Source of the DNA: Cordilura impudica
Lineage: Eukaryota > Arthropoda > Insecta > Diptera > Scathophagidae
Direction: 5' to 3'
Assembly (NCBI GenBank): GCA_963682025.1
Contig: OY821520.1
Coordinates: 131,849,437-131,913,436 of the forward strand
Length of the DNA stretch: 64,000 bases
How positions within the stretch are numbered: the first letter of the stretch is position 1; each line of letters starts with the position of its first letter. Shown piece after piece: positions 22,926-32,600 of the stretch. A program made the translations under genes and the position numbers. Under the pieces are notes generated by a model. That model did no database searches. It had not been told where the DNA came from and saw only the letters and a program-made list of their open reading frames with translations.

Positions 22926-24585
22926 AAAACAAGTAAGAGTGTTAAATTCGGCTGTGCCGAATCTTTGATACCCTCCACCTCGGTTTGAGTATTGATAATA
23001 AATGTAAACAAAATATTGGAAAAAGTAAACAATTTGTTAAACTTAATACCAAATTATTTCAGAAAATTCTTTGGGTTGGTTTTCGTCTTTTCTATTATTT
23101 CGGATTTATTTCGGTGTTTGCTTTTTGGTCATCGTGGTTGCTGATCGGCATGCATTTAGGTTATATACCTATATGCATGCGTTTCCGGTTATATGACATA
23201 ACCTCTCGTTTAATTTAGTTTTTGCTAATTAAATAGCTCGCCCTAACCTCCATTGCAAAGGTAATGGTTGTGTAGAGTGGCTATATGAATTAAATCGTGC
23301 TAATTGGAGATGGCTGTATAGCTTCTTTTAACTGGCCAAATATTTCTTCATTGTGGCCATATAGGTCGGATGGAGTAACAAAATAATAACCAAAAAAAAA
23401 AAAAAGCTCTCTCAACTTTTTTTAAAATATTGCCATATTTTGAAAACATAGAGAATAAATTTATAATAATAAATAATCAAATTAGGGATGAAAAACGCAA
23501 AAAACGAAAAGTCCCAAACATTTTAAATAAAATAATTTAATGTTATCTTTATTTTCTGAGAAACTTCAAATTTTCATCCAAAAAAAAATTGTGAAAATTT
23601 ATATATAAAAAATAACATTCTCGTAAAATTACGTTTACTTATGTACAAATTTTTATTCTTAAATATCATTTGAGGTTTTCTTAAATTCATTGAATTTAAA
23701 TTAATATCGACAAATCTGTTTTTCTATTTATTTAAATTGTAAAGGAGTGGCATCTCTGTCAAAATAAGCGAAAAACACAAAGAAGAATAGAAAAAAACAA
23801 ATTACTTGGTGTTTGACAGGATGATTTTATGTTTATGTTTAATATCTTTATTTTTTTACTAATATTTCTGTTTATTTATTTGAAAATGAAATAATGAATT
23901 GAATATGTTATTTAATTTTTTTATTTATATAAAAAAGTTTATAAAATATTTTCACTATTTCATGATTTTTATTTATGTATGACGACATTTCAACCTAAAA
24001 ATTTAAGTTTTTATCGATTGAATAAACAACACAAAAATGGTTGTCGTTTAGATAACAACAACAGCTGACTTTAACAATAGCGAATATCGTTTAAAAATTT
24101 TACTGATAATTTTGCAATTTTCTTTTTTTTTACGATTCGACTATCGTTAAAAGAAGTTACTGAATCGCGTTACTGAAAAGTTATTAATATCTCCTGAATG
24201 GCAATATTTTTTTTAAATGTAAACATTTTTAAATGTAAACATATTTCTAAATTTAAAATTATTATTTCCGACGTTTTGATATGATTTTCTGAAATTCAAT
24301 TAATATTTTCTAATTTATAATTGGAAATTTTATTTTCCGTTTTTATTATAATTGATATTTTCTTAAATTTGAATGGAAAATTTAAAAAGTGAAATTTTGT
24401 ATTTATGTGAATAATAATGCTTTATTAATTATAAACAATTTTTAAAAATTAGATGTAATCGCAATCAGATATTTTATAGGTAAAGCAGAATAATAGTTCT
24501 ATATAACTATGTAGAACTGTTTTGTAAGCAAAAAACTCATTGACGAACTCGGTAACTCTATTTTGTAAAGACAACAAAAAGTTAA

Positions 24586-25078
24586 AGGTGCTATTACATG
24601 ATGTGTTTTTTACATATGTACTGTCAAATTTTCCCACAACAAAAGTTGTACACATCGTGTGATACATATGAAACATTGTTTATGTACAATACATGAGGAA
24701 AGTCACATGTACATTTTTCAATTAGAACAGGTTCTATTTTTGCATGACAAACATATGAAAATACAACACTGCTTGTGGCGAAAGAAAAACAGAGTAAATT
24801 ATAAAGATTAATATTGAAAGAAAAATAAATTGTTCAATATTAATTAACAATTAAAAAATATATAACTTTTTTTTCACAATAAATTTTTGTAAATTCACAA
24901 ATTAAATAAGCTGTTGTTTACATTTAGAGGTTATGTCATACGGAAATACATATGCACGTGATAGCAAAAATTATGAGTCATGAGGACAGACATGAGGATT
25001 TTGACAGACATGAGGATTTTCATATGGATAAAAAAAATGACAGTACATATGTAAAAAACACATCATGTAATAGCACCT
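24586..25078. mobile_element. MITE with 41-bp perfect TIRs and TTAA duplication
   Basis: The left TIR begins AGGTGCTATTACATGATGTG and extends 41 bp to ...ATGTACTGTCA. The right end is its exact complement. TTAA flanks both sides (24582-24585, 25079-25082), the target of piggyBac and some other superfamilies. The 493-bp element is non-coding. Perfect arms suggest recent movement. Confidence 0.88.
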
Positions 25079-25576
25079 TTAATATGCCAAACTTATGTTC
25101 ATATTTGTAAAAGAATAATGAAAAAACGTATGAAATAAAAGACCAGCCCGTGTATACTCTTAACATTGTTCTGTATGATATCTAGTTGAAAATATTAACA
25201 TTCATGTTAAAATAGAAATAACTATTGCAAAGCTAATTAGAACAAACAAAAATTATGGCGCCATCTACTGTGGCATAGTCACGCTGAGCAAAATGAAGTG
25301 ACACTCTGTTAATGCAAAAGAAATGTATTTTCCCCACAACAAAATACTGCAGAATTTTATGTAAATAAAATAACCGATTTATTTCTAACATGCAGTTACT
25401 ATGAATATACATACATACATACATATATATAATATATGTATATTATTTGTATTATTTAATATGTGTATGTATGTATATTTAAATATTACACACGAAAAAT
25501 ACAACATCAAACGTTATTTTTGTGTTTTTCTCTTTAAATAAATTAATACATAAATTTTTTTGCTAAATTTACATTT

Positions 25577-26180
25577 GGGCAATTCACAACAGGTGTTGTA
25601 TATTGTATGTTGTATTGAAATACACAATACATTTGTTGTGAACACTCAGTTGTATTTTCATATTGTAAAACGCTTTCTTTAGTAATTTTCGATCCAACGA
25701 GGAAAGATCGCTTCGTCGCTTCTGCTATTTTGTATAAGAGAAAACACTTGTCAGTGTTTGCTTTTTGGTCGTGAGATATACCCTGGAGTTTTAGTTACGT
25801 ACCTCTTGCATTTTAATTTATAATGAAAAAAAAATGTTAAATGTTTTGGTTGGTACTGAAAGAGAAAATACATACTAAAAAAATATAAACATTAATTTTT
25901 ATATAAATAAACTTCTCGATGATTTGCGTTATTTGCATTATTTGCCATATTTTATTTTATAATTATTTATGCTGATAAAATTCTATGTATTTGTTTTTTC
26001 TTTTTCATAAAAACTGGCATTCACTTGGAACTGATATGTTATTATATACAACATTTACTAAACATAGCAAATGAAGTTGGATCGTGTATCAGATTTTTCA
26101 GTGAAAATTACCAACAACAATTTTACACTATTGTAAAGTGATACACGATACAACGATACATTACCCACTGTGAATTGCCC
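25577..26180. mobile_element. MITE with GGGCAATTCACA ends
   Basis: The left end is GGGCAATTCACAACAGG, and the right end is the complement of GGGCAATTCACAGTGGG. The flanking 4-mers are ATTT and AATT, an imperfect duplication. GGGCAATTC is shared with the MITE at 16985-17562 and resembles the Sola-like ends at 56066. There is no ORF of note. Confidence 0.6.
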
Positions 26181-26274
26181 AATTGTTTTTTTTTATTAAC
26201 AACTAGGTATTTTAGCATTATTTGCTTTAGATGTTGGTGAATTTTTACTCCCTTTATATTAACTCGTGTCTGCT

Positions 26275-26900
26275 TGTCGAAAAAATTTTGGATCGATTTT
26301 AACCACTTTCCCGGGACCCTATCGATCTGAAATTTTGCAGACAGGCTCGTGGCAATGACAGAAATGATCTAACATATTTTTTTAGTGATGCCAAAACAAT
26401 GGAAACTTTTAAATTTTTCTACCAGAATTGATAAAAAAAATGTACAAAGGGTTTGTTTTTGTTATATTATTACCATAACGACCACAAAAACAACAAGTCC
26501 AGCTATGAAAACAATGCAACATTTAGAATAACAACAAGAACAATATAGAAATATCATGTTTTTAATTTTTTTTTTACTTTTTCAGAGATTTCCCTGGACC
26601 TGTTCCACCGATTTTAATGATTTTTGAAGTAGAAATCTTTCCATGAATTTGGTGAATCATTCTCACTAAAAATGATCACTGTAGCTGCACTATTGAGGGC
26701 GTGATCCTGACAAGAACAACATAGAAAATTATTTTTTTTCAAGACTTTTTTTAGTTCTTCATTCATATCTCGGGGCCTAATCGACCGATTTGGACGATTT
26801 TAAATAGCAAACTTTTCAGGATGTTAATGAATCATTTTTTATGCCAACGAGCACCCTAGCTGCCCGATTGATGCTGTCATCGTGATTTCCACAGACGGAC
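26275..26900 (-). repeat. Three diverged ~200-300-bp internal repeats of the inner mini-me/DINE-1 copy
   Basis: Three paragraphs share the order 'GGGACC/GGACCT/GGGCCT...CGATTT...GATCACT/ATGAATCATT...TAGCTGC'. They start near 26310, 26590 and 26770, and the last leads into the GACGGACAGACGG tract. They are non-coding. Confidence 0.45.
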
Positions 26901-27268
26901 AGACGGACAGACGGACAGACGGACATCGCTATATCAACTCCGGTTGTTATAAGGATCACAAATATATAAATTTTATGGGGTCCAAAATTTTTTTTCTAAT
27001 TATTACAAACGGAATGACAAACTTATATATACCCTCTGCACACTGGAGTGGAGGGTATAAAAATGAAAATTGAAAATGAAAAAGGTGGAGGGTATCGAAG
27101 ATTCGGCCCAGCCGAATTTAACACTTTTACTTGTTTTGTGTTGATTTGTGAATTGGCTATAATTGATTAGCATACTTTTAGGATTTTTATATAATGAAAA
27201 AAAAAAAAAAATTTCCTAGAATTGGCGCTCGAATTTCGAGGGCTGGAATCTGCTAGTAAATATATTAT

Positions 27269-27274
27269 TTTATT
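27269..27274 (-). terminator. Poly(A) signal of the neprilysin-like gene
   Basis: AATAAA on the minus strand, 57-62 nt after the stop codon. It is the first canonical signal downstream and sits just before the Helitron end at 27256. Confidence 0.6.
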
Positions 27275-27330
27275 AATTTTCACATAAAGGAATTAAATAC
27301 GTTTACATTAATATGAACAACAAAATTTCA

Positions 27331-29223
27331 TCATCGCCATAAATAGCACTCTTTATCTTGATACATACGATTACTGCTGTTACATTGAAATACTTTTGAG
27401 AATTCATGGAAATTTTTTAGAATATCCGTTATACTTTCACGACCTTGGCCAGGAAATTTGTCATAATACGAAGAGGCACAAAAGCATTGAGCAAAATTAA
27501 GGAAAAATAATTTACTTAATGAAACATCCATGCCATCAGTTCTCGAATCGTTAAAGATTTTATATGCGTAACGCAAACCGCTTAAATCACCGGTTTTCAT
27601 TCCAATTTCCGTGGGATTAAATGCAAGAAGACAATTGAATCTTTCATTGAATAGGGGGTTTGTAAAAATGTGGGAATACTCCTGAGAAACTCTGTTGCCA
27701 TTATGGTCGAATTGTAGGCCAGTATTATCGAAACCAACGACGATCATTTTCGCTAACCGGAACCCCAAAGCACTATATTTAAAAACATCAGCAGAGTGGG
27801 GCTGGTATATAGGCGGTTGAAGAAGTGTTAGAGGAACCACAATAGCATTTAATGTTCGATGGATATATGGAAAGGAACTCGCTCCTTCGGCCCAGTCTTC
27901 ATTGTAAAAAAAATCCTTTTCATGTGCGGTGTAGCTTTGCAATTTATGAAAAACAATAAAAGAGAATTTCAATAATTTTAAGTGATTAGCGTAGAAGTCG
28001 TCATCGTCGTTTAACTCTACTTTATCATAGAACTTCTCTAAAGTTTGTACGGTGTCTATACGTGGTATATTGTTGATTATCAAGCGCATACCGTTTAGTT
28101 TGGCTAAAAGAAAATCTACCACCGTTTCATTAAATGCATGTAAATTTTGCTTTATCGTATTGGAAAAGTGCTTTTTTAAGTTTTCAAAGAGTTTGGTAAT
28201 TTCTGGAAACTCTTGCTTCAACTCTGGATGTTGTTGTTCGTACAGCCAATGCATAGCCATTGATAAATATGTTCTTAGACAGTCTACACAATTTTCAGTT
28301 ATGGAATTTTTTGTCAGCTGATTATGTAAATGCCATAAGAATTTTATTTCCAAATATTTGCATAAAAACGGCTCACTCTGTTGTTTAAGCAAATTATCTA
28401 AAGCCACGAGGTAGGGTTTATGGATTAGGTTGATTTTTACATCAGTATTAAGTTCCGTTTGATTTAGCAACATTTTCATATAATCTTTAAGCCAAGGCAA
28501 TTGTAAATTTTTAGGTGTTTTAAGACGCGAATCTGTGTCTTCTACTTTCTGCAGGTCTAACTCGAATGTCTGAACTTGACGCCATAATTTTGAAGAGCCA
28601 TTAAGTCCAAAGGAATTTCTGATCCTTTCGAAGTTTTCAAAAGTTAGGGGCTTAAATCCTGCGGTTGTGTATGGCCAGTGTACGTCTATGGTATTGTTTA
28701 ATAGAAGCTTGCTTTTATCCAGAACGTGTGCAACAAAAATACCTTTCATCCCGTAAATATGCATAACAGCCAACGTTTTTACCCAATCAAGCTCTTCGGG
28801 CAAACTGCCTAGTAAAGCAAATTTCAAATTTTCCTGATCTGCCAAGCGTTTAAAATAATTTAATAATTCATATTGCTTCACATCATTGCAAGACTTGAAA
28901 AACTGATAAGCTCTTTTCACAAATTTAGGTTGGTCCTGTAGTTTAATTCCACTTAAGACATCTGCCATCTCCTTATTAACTTTGTAATCCATTAAACTTG
29001 TTACCGTATAATATTCTCCATCAGTTTCCTCATTGAAATTCTCCCAGTCACCACAGGCATACTGATAGAAATCTTCACAAGGATTGGCATTCAAGTCCAA
29101 GCAACCTTTAATTAACTGTTGCTGTTTATAATTTGCCAAGTTTGAACTATTTGTCTTTATCGTTTTACGACTTTGTGTCTTTACGAAGATAAAACATACT
29201 AACAACACTTGAATAAGTTTCAT
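27331..29223 (-). CDS. Secreted neprilysin-like (M13) protein lacking the HExxH zinc motif
   Basis: A single uninterrupted frame of 630 codons. Residues 1-18 are a hydrophobic signal peptide (MKLIQVLLVCFIFVKTQS), with no separate transmembrane anchor. Residues 41-60 carry the M13 N-terminal signature CLDLNANPCEDFYQYACGDW. The C-terminal domain keeps LNAIVVPL...LQPP, GFDNTGLQFDHNGN (from 497), GLRYAY, LFFLNFAQCFCAS and a final CYLWR. In active M13 enzymes VIGHEITHGFD supplies two zinc histidines and the catalytic Glu. Here the same place reads RLAKMIVVGFD (KMIVV at 492-496), and ENIAD is replaced by MKTGD (542-546), so both zinc sites are lost. It is therefore a probable non-enzymatic, extracellular pseudoprotease like the insect neprilysin-like (Nepl) paralogues. 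It is somewhat shorter than the ~700-750 aa typical of neprilysins. The ATG at 29223 follows a TATA box by about 33 nt, and no intron is needed. Confidence 0.92.
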   Translation of the reverse strand: MKLIQVLLVCFIFVKTQSRKTIKTNSSNLANYKQQQLIKGCLDLNANPCEDFYQYACGDWENFNEETDGEYYTVTSLMDYKVNKEMADVLSGIKLQDQPKFVKRAYQFFKSCNDVKQYELLNYFKRLADQENLKFALLGSLPEELDWVKTLAVMHIYGMKGIFVAHVLDKSKLLLNNTIDVHWPYTTAGFKPLTFENFERIRNSFGLNGSSKLWRQVQTFELDLQKVEDTDSRLKTPKNLQLPWLKDYMKMLLNQTELNTDVKINLIHKPYLVALDNLLKQQSEPFLCKYLEIKFLWHLHNQLTKNSITENCVDCLRTYLSMAMHWLYEQQHPELKQEFPEITKLFENLKKHFSNTIKQNLHAFNETVVDFLLAKLNGMRLIINNIPRIDTVQTLEKFYDKVELNDDDDFYANHLKLLKFSFIVFHKLQSYTAHEKDFFYNEDWAEGASSFPYIHRTLNAIVVPLTLLQPPIYQPHSADVFKYSALGFRLAKMIVVGFDNTGLQFDHNGNRVSQEYSHIFTNPLFNERFNCLLAFNPTEIGMKTGDLSGLRYAYKIFNDSRTDGMDVSLSKLFFLNFAQCFCASSYYDKFPGQGRESITDILKNFHEFSKVFQCNSSNRMYQDKECYLWR

Positions 29224-29255
29224 ATTTAAGTTGGTAGATTTTCTGATAGCTGAAT

Positions 29256-29263
29256 TTTATATA
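29256..29263 (-). promoter_or_regulatory. TATA box of the neprilysin-like gene
   Basis: TATATAAA on the minus strand, with its 3' edge 32 nt upstream of the ATG. Transcription starting about 30 nt downstream would leave a leader of roughly 10 nt. No clear initiator motif is visible at that distance, so the start site is inferred. Confidence 0.55.
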
Positions 29264-29367
29264 GAACTTGTTTCTTGAAATGTAAAGCAACAACTGTATT
29301 GCTGATTTTCAAATACGTATTATTACAACTTCTCTTGATAGTTTATATTAACTGATTACATTCCAAC

Positions 29368-29625
29368 ACCCTATACTCTTCTGTGGTCATGTTATTATTA
29401 GTTTGGGCCGATAATATTTTTTTTTTTTGAGAAATAAAGCCTGGCGATGCTCATAATTCCAGCCGTAGTAATGTGGGCAGTTTGTGCTACTACCATTTTA
29501 TGAGTTGACTAAGTGATGTCCGTCCGTCCGTCTGTCCTTATGGCTGCCTGTCTGTCTGTCTGTCTGTTGAAATCACGCTCGTTAACAAAATAAGCCATTA
29601 AATTATAAAAAATTACAATAGTATT
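29368..29625 (+). mobile_element. Degenerate mini-me/DINE-1-like element, family B
   Basis: ACCCTATACTCTTCTGTGGTCATG is followed by GTCCGTCCGTCTGTCC...CTGTCTGTCTGTCTGTTGAAATCACGCTCGTTAACAAAATAAGCCA, which matches the family B core. The 3' stem and CTTGTTT end are missing. Confidence 0.65.
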
Positions 29626-29699
29626 GTTTATCATTATTTCGAGCATTAAAATCGCGATTAAAACACTACTTAATGGGAATTACTTTAGCAGTCAATTTA

Positions 29700-29765
29700 T
29701 CCATTTCAGTCAGTCCATCCGTTCGTGTGTTCACGTAAACCTTGTATACAAACTTAATCACCCAA
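29700..29765 (+). mobile_element. Fragment of a family A mini-me/DINE-1 core
   Basis: CAGTCCATCCGTTCGTGTGT followed by TCACGTAAACCTTGTATACAAAC matches the CGTCTGTGTGTCCATGTAAACCTTGTAATCAAAC block of family A. Both ends are absent. Confidence 0.45.
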
Positions 29766-30980
29766 GTGAAGAGTATACTCAATAATACAATATTTATTGT
29801 GTAATTAACCTCTAATCAGATCAAGAACAAGCACTATTTAAATTGAATAAAATTGATCAATGTTCGCACTTAGCCCCAATGCAATTGTCTCCTAAGATTT
29901 GGCCAAATATCCGAATGTCGAAAGATTACATATTTTTGTTAAACTTGCTCCTGTCCAGACTTTTTCGGGACCTAGTGTAATCAGGTCATTATATCAACTA
30001 GTACTTTTAAGTAAATCTAATAATTTTGTTTACACGAATTTTCTATGTCCTTCTATGACCTCACTTATGACGGTTGGACTAATGACCTCTTTACGAAGGT
30101 CATGATATGATTGAGCTATATCGATATTAAAATATATTATTTTTCTTTTCTTAAAATAATATCGATAGCAATATTATTTTTAAAATTCTAATACTCGTTT
30201 ATTTCGTTTCGTCTCTTTAAATTAATCAGGTAGCAGTGAATAAGTTTTCGACTTATTATTGATGAATTATGGCGGATTTATTTTTTTATAAATAAAAATT
30301 TCAATTGCACTTTAGTTCTAAATTTCATACATGGCTTTCAATTTTTATTTATAACTCAATAATCAATAAAAACTCATTCATTAAATTAAGCACAAGTGAG
30401 TCAAAGATTATCAGCAATCACATATATTTATTATTTTTTTTTTTGTTTTAAAAATATCACTTTTAATTTATACTTTTGCAAGCTAAAAATGATATGATTA
30501 TGACCACTGGAATTTGCGAAGAAGAAAAATCCATTTACGAGTATCATGGCAACTTTAATACCTTTCAGATAATATAAAACACATTTTTATTATTTATTAG
30601 TGGCGGGCCTGCCCACAAAAACAATTTTTAATATACAAGCACATAATGCAGTGCTCATAGCGAAAAACAATTAAAAGCAGCAAATCAACATACATACACA
30701 CGTACACTTGCTATGGCGACTCACTAAAATAAACCAAATGAGCTTAGAATGAATATTGGGGTAGGCTTAGTTAGTCAGTGTGTTTGTTTGACTGAGCGGT
30801 TTAAATGTTCTAGCATTGAAGTTAAATAGAGTTGGTTAATCTATATCTAAACCAAAAATATTTGATTTCATGTGGAAACTATATAGAGTACACATACTTG
30901 GTGTATTGTATCAGTTTGAACTTTATACAGTTCCACTCATATAATTGAACTTCTAATCAATGAATAATTTATATATAAAA
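29766..30980. other. Gene-less stretch
   Basis: No feature I can support. 30590-30800 is slightly less AT-rich (GTGGCGGGCCTGCCCAC), without an open frame of interest. A pair of ATATTATTTT blocks at 30130-30180 is locally palindromic. Confidence 0.45.
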
Positions 30981-31739
30981 CTAGCTGTTTTTATCCGGTC
31001 TTGCCCGGTATCCAAAGGCATTTGACTTGAAAAATGGTTCAATATGCTTACCAGGCGCTGAGCACTTAGTCCCCAATGAATAAATTCCTCAAAAAAATGA
31101 ACTTTCTCCACAAAATTTTAGCTGAGATTGGGGAATTTGTTCATGATGGAAAAATTTTCGAATGTTTTCGTAAGCAAAAAAAATGCTTCAAAAGTAAGCT
31201 GCGAAACTGCTTTAAGTTTTTTCTTTTTTTATAGCCTCCACACATCAGTGGCAGAGGGTATATATAGGTTTGTCATTCCGTTTGTAACGCATCGCAAAAC
31301 TAATTTCCGACCCCATAAAGTATATATATTCCTGATCCTTAGCACAGCTCGAGTCGATATAGCGATGTCCGTCTGTCCGTCTGTCCGTCTGTCCGTCTGT
31401 CCGTCCGTCTGTTGAAATCACGATCATTCACAAAAAAAGCCATCTAACTGGATAAGGTTACAATAATATCATTTGCCATAATTCCCAACAGGTTGGTATT
31501 GAAAATGGGCTACATCGGGCATCATTGCGATTAGATACGAGCCAAAATATGTAGATAGCTCTAAAAAAACATAAAACCCCAGTGTGTTTGTTGTCACATT
31601 TTAGTGGTTGAACATAATAATTGTACAACAACATAAAAAAATGCCACAAAAAGATATGCATATATTAACAATACCAAGAACACAATAACATAGCTCCTGT
31701 TGGTAACGTTGTATTAAAAAAAATCGCAAATATGAAAGA

Positions 31740-31768
31740 AAAAATTAAAACGAAAAATGGAAAATGGA

Positions 31769-31800
<32 letters not shown>

Positions 31801-32600
31801 AAAAATGGAGAATGGAAAATGAAAAACGTGAAATGGAAAATGGAAAATAGAAAATGAAAAATGGAGAATAGAAAATAGAAAATGAAAAATGGAAAATGAA
31901 AAATTAAAATTGAAAAATGCAAAATGGAAAATGGAAAATTATATTGAAAAATGGAAAATGAAAATTGAAAAATCGAAAACGCAAAATGGAAAATGAAAAA
32001 TGAAAAATCGAAAACGAAAATTGAATAATGGGAAATGGAAAACGCAAAATTGAAAATGAAAAATGGGAAATGTAAAATGGAAAATGAAAAATTAACAATG
32101 AAAATTGTAGAATGGAAAATAAAAAATTAAAATTGTAAAATGGAAAATGGAAAGTGAAAATTGAAAAATTTAATATTGAAAATGCAAAATGGAAAATGAG
32201 ATTTGAAAAATGGAAAGTGGAAAAATGAAGAATGGAAAATGAAAATTCACAATTGAAAAATGAAAAATGAAAAATGCAAAATGCAAAATGGAAAGTGGAA
32301 AATGGAAAATGAAAATTGAAAAATGAAAAAATGAAAAATGGGGAATCGAAAACGCAAAATTGAAAATGGGAAATGGAAAATGAAAATTAAAAAATGGAAA
32401 ATGGAAATTGAAAAATTAAAAATGAATAATGTAGAATGGAAAACGCAAATTTTAAAATGGAAAATGGAAAATGAAAATTGAAAAATTGAATATTGAAAAT
32501 GCAAAATGGAAAATGAGAATTGAAAAATGGAAAAATTAAGAATGGAAAATGGGAAATGAAAATTCACAATTGAAAAATGAAAAATGGAAAATGAAAATTG
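31740..32600. repeat. 7-bp array, (AAAATGG/AAAATTG)n
   Basis: Diverged 7-mers of the same kind as at 21300-22925. The Phe/Ile/His-rich open frames on minus (for example 31665-31922, 32247-32567) derive from it. Confidence 0.9.

Larger units (their letters stand above)
22927..27059 (-). mobile_element. Inner mini-me/DINE-1-like element, inverted, with ~4-kb interior
   Basis: Read on minus, it starts TTATACCCTCCACTCCAGTG at 27059 and has ATATAAGTTTGTCATTCCGT and a GTCCGTCTGTCC tract near 26930. It ends with the stem ATTCGGCACAGCCGAAT and AACACTCTTACTTGTTT at 22927. The interior (about 22985-26270) is unlike any other copy in the window, holds two MITEs and shows no recognisable coding. It may be captured or nested unrelated DNA. 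Confidence 0.65.
21237..27135 (+). mobile_element. Outer mini-me/DINE-1-like element, family B, inside the Helitron
   Basis: It starts TTATACCCTCCACACCTCAG with the block GGTTTGTCATTCCGTTTGTA. It ends GGTGGAGGGTATCGAAGATTC, the stem ATTCGGCCCAGCCGAAT and ACACTTTTACTTGTTTT. Between these lies a 7-bp array (21300-22925). The array is broken by an inverted copy (22927-27059) and resumes for about 40 bp. The GTCY block is lacking in this outer copy. Confidence 0.75.
20988..27256 (+). mobile_element. Non-autonomous Helitron split by nested insertions
   Basis: The 5' part (TCTATAATATTAATAGGCTA to about 21236) and 3' part (GTGTTGATTTGTGAATTGGC at about 27136 to CTAG at 27253-27256) are the two halves of one ~380-bp Helitron. 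About 5.9 kb of mini-me/DINE-1 sequence separates them. The 3' end lies 12 bp from the poly(A) signal of the neprilysin-like gene. Confidence 0.85.

Noticed and set aside
21310..23032. Phe/His/Ile-rich open frames, also at 31665-32567 and 34215-34564
   Set aside because: All lie in 7-bp arrays, where every frame yields the same few residues. No start context or family match.
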